From assembly GCA_934343915.1 (NCBI GenBank), contig CAKRIL010000068.1:1-6719 (forward strand): a stretch of DNA of 6,719 nucleotides, in the 5' to 3' direction. Within the stretch, counting starts at the first letter, position 1. Each line of letters begins with the position of its first letter. The notes under the pieces are model-generated. The model had not been told where the DNA came from. It ran no database searches and saw nothing but the letters and a program-made list of their open reading frames with translations. Positions 5,579 through 6,719 of the stretch are shown piece after piece. This DNA is from an uncultured Lachnospiraceae bacterium (GTDB lineage Bacteria > Bacillota > Clostridia > Lachnospirales > Lachnospiraceae). A program made the translations under genes and the position numbers.

Positions 5579-6619
5579 CTATTCTTCAAGCTCCGGAAGA
5601 TGTTCCCTGATATACTTAGCGCGAAGTACATCGACCTCCTCCACAGACATTGCCTTCTCCTTACAGTTATTAAACTGGAGCGTTCTGGGCTGAACGGCAA
5701 GCATCATCGAGTACGCTGAAAAATCTTCGGCATCCTTGAACTTAATTGTACCAAGGCACAATCCAAGGCGTATCTCCGATAGAAGCACCATCGCATTCTT
5801 AAGATTAAGGCATCTTGAATATTTTAACACGCCATAAGATTTATATGCTTCATCCTCAGCTCTTATTCGTCCGGCCTCAAGATAATCCTTTCTCATGGTG
5901 CGCTCCTGCCTCACTATCTGCTGCACAACGCTGTCGAGATTGTGGATTATATCCTCCTCGGATTGTCCCAAGGTGCGCTGATTGGAGAACTGATAGATAT
6001 CCCCCATGCCGTTCATTCCCTCTCCGAAGCATGCCGACATCCTTACTCCGAAGCGTCCAAGCTCATTTGCAAGGAGCTGGAGCTTCTTAGTGTTGGCAAG
6101 CACCGGCAGATGCAGTCTGTAAGCAGCTCTCATTCCGGTTCCCACATTGGTCGGGTATGTTGTATGATAACCATATTTTTCACTGAAAGCATAATTAAAA
6201 TGCTCCTCCAAGAAATCATCATACATATTCGCTGATTTAAGACATGCATCCATATCCATTCCCGCTATCATCGCCTGTATTCTTATATGATCCTCGCTGT
6301 TGACCATAATTGATAAGCCGCCGTCATGGGATAGTGCTGCCGCTCCGTCCTTACGTCCCGCCATGTATCTGTTAATCTCCTGCTGTTCATACAGGCATTG
6401 ACGCTGATTATCACCTACTCCGTTCATGCGCTTAAGCTCGAAGCCGTCAGCATATTCACTGTCGCCTATACATTCAAAAACCCTGTCCACAAGGTTCTTT
6501 CCTTCATCGGCAGTTATCTTTGTTGAAAATGGGTATTCCGTGGTATTTCTCGCAAGGCGTATCCTGCTCGACAATACAACATCAGAATTCTTCCCCGATT
6601 TATCATACCATTTAAGCAT
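5579..6619 (-). CDS. mcsB: McsB, protein-arginine kinase (346 aa)
   Basis: Phosphagen-kinase-fold enzyme that phosphorylates arginine side chains with ATP and so marks proteins for ClpC-ClpP; in Bacillus it also inactivates the repressor CtsR. Visible hallmarks are SSRIRLARN (17-25), the catalytic-loop NSEDHIRIQ (107-115; the family usually reads NEEDH), PTNVGTGMRA (156-165), GEG (199-201) and IYQFSNQRTLGQSEEDI (208-224). Length is close to the 363 aa of B. subtilis McsB. I chose the ATG at 6619, which gives MLKWYDK and overlaps the mcsA stop. An in-frame TTG at 6637 with AGAGG 5 nt upstream would add six residues but is less like the family. Two residues look unusual from memory of the Bacillus proteins: Tyr155 stands where Cys167 is expected, and Val329-Asp330 stands where the Arg337-Asp338 pair of the RDxxRA phosphoarginine pocket is expected. 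Identity is certain; full activity is not. Confidence 0.96.
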   Translation of the reverse strand: MLKWYDKSGKNSDVVLSSRIRLARNTTEYPFSTKITADEGKNLVDRVFECIGDSEYADGFELKRMNGVGDNQRQCLYEQQEINRYMAGRKDGAAALSHDGGLSIMVNSEDHIRIQAMIAGMDMDACLKSANMYDDFLEEHFNYAFSEKYGYHTTYPTNVGTGMRAAYRLHLPVLANTKKLQLLANELGRFGVRMSACFGEGMNGMGDIYQFSNQRTLGQSEEDIIHNLDSVVQQIVRQERTMRKDYLEAGRIRAEDEAYKSYGVLKYSRCLNLKNAMVLLSEIRLGLCLGTIKFKDAEDFSAYSMMLAVQPRTLQFNNCKEKAMSVEEVDVLRAKYIREHLPELEE

Positions 6620-6719
6620 TGTCTCCAAACCTCTCAATCTGACCTCTTAAGTCCTTGATATGGTCACGAAGTCTTGCAGCCTCCTCAAAATCCTCCTCGA
6701 GTACAGCCTGCTTAAGCCG
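6612..6719 (-). CDS. mcsA: McsA, C-terminal fragment (UVR motif), cut by window edge
   Basis: Only the last 35 residues and the TAA stop are inside the window; the frame is open to the right edge. The visible part reads as a UVR motif, with the pattern LKQAVLEEDFEEAARLRDHI and then a short tail ending FGDNA. In Firmicutes McsA is a zinc-finger protein with a C-terminal UVR motif that binds and activates the arginine kinase McsB, and its gene sits just before mcsB. Both the motif and the position fit. The stop overlaps the mcsB ATG by 8 nt, so the two are probably translationally coupled. UvrB and ClpC also carry UVR motifs, but UvrB is not expected directly upstream of mcsB. The zinc-finger half and the start cannot be seen. 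Confidence 0.85.
   Translation of the reverse strand, partial: RLKQAVLEEDFEEAARLRDHIKDLRGQIERFGDNA

Noticed and set aside
5153..5719. Plus-strand open frame of 188 codons over the clpC/mcsB junction
   Set aside because: It is antisense to two well-supported genes, shows no recognisable motif and crosses their intergenic gap. The other plus-strand frames over clpC, radA and mcsB are rejected for the same reason.
6617..6637. TTG at 6637 as the mcsB start
   Set aside because: The ATG six codons later gives the family-like N-terminus MLKWYDK and overlaps the mcsA stop. The TTG has a fair ribosome site, so it is not fully excluded.
1..6719. CRISPR arrays, insertion sequences, tRNA genes, attachment sites
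   Set aside because: No repeat-spacer pattern, transposase motif, tRNA-like cloverleaf or integrase context was found. The gene content is ordinary chromosomal core.

Overview
The window looks like chromosomal core sequence from a Gram-positive Clostridia genome, most likely a Lachnospiraceae member. This rests on the mcsA-mcsB-clpC-radA gene order (the class III heat-shock operon layout of Firmicutes), AGGAGG-type ribosome binding sites, and a 136-residue protein of a kind I associate with Lachnospiraceae. The family placement is inference. A chemotaxis signalling protein hints that the organism is motile.

Every gene I support lies on the minus strand, so transcription runs from right to left. 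In that order they are: the last 35 residues of McsA (6719-6612, cut by the window edge); McsB, the protein-arginine kinase (6619-5579, overlapping mcsA); ClpC, the AAA+ unfoldase (5529-3082); an uncharacterised acidic 136-residue protein (2919-2509) with a probable promoter of its own and a leader of about 120 nt; RadA/Sms, the DNA repair helicase (2429-1059); and a soluble, sensor-less methyl-accepting chemotaxis signalling domain (1038-391) where many Firmicutes carry disA. A hairpin terminator at 350-317 closes the unit. The usual first gene, ctsR, and its operator would lie beyond the right edge.

Positions 1-316 hold no gene. They contain two strong sigma-A-like promoters firing leftwards out of the window (P1 at 252-224, P2 at 126-98), A/T-rich upstream tracts, several inverted repeats and a GUCGCU/AGCGGC hairpin after P2. 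The left edge repeats the 10 bases that precede P2. The layout resembles the tandem promoter and leader region of a Firmicutes rRNA operon, so I expect a 16S gene, or another strongly expressed unit, just past position 1.

Functionally, McsA and McsB tag proteins with phosphoarginine, and ClpC, which retains both glutamates known to bind that mark, delivers them to ClpP. RadA adds recombination and repair. Nothing here is clearly an undescribed system. The points most worth a second look are McsB substitutions at positions important in Bacillus (Cys167 to Tyr, Arg337 to Val), the uncharacterised protein with its structured leader, the stand-alone chemotaxis domain closely linked to radA, and the promoter cluster with an 18-bp palindrome filling the P2 spacer.
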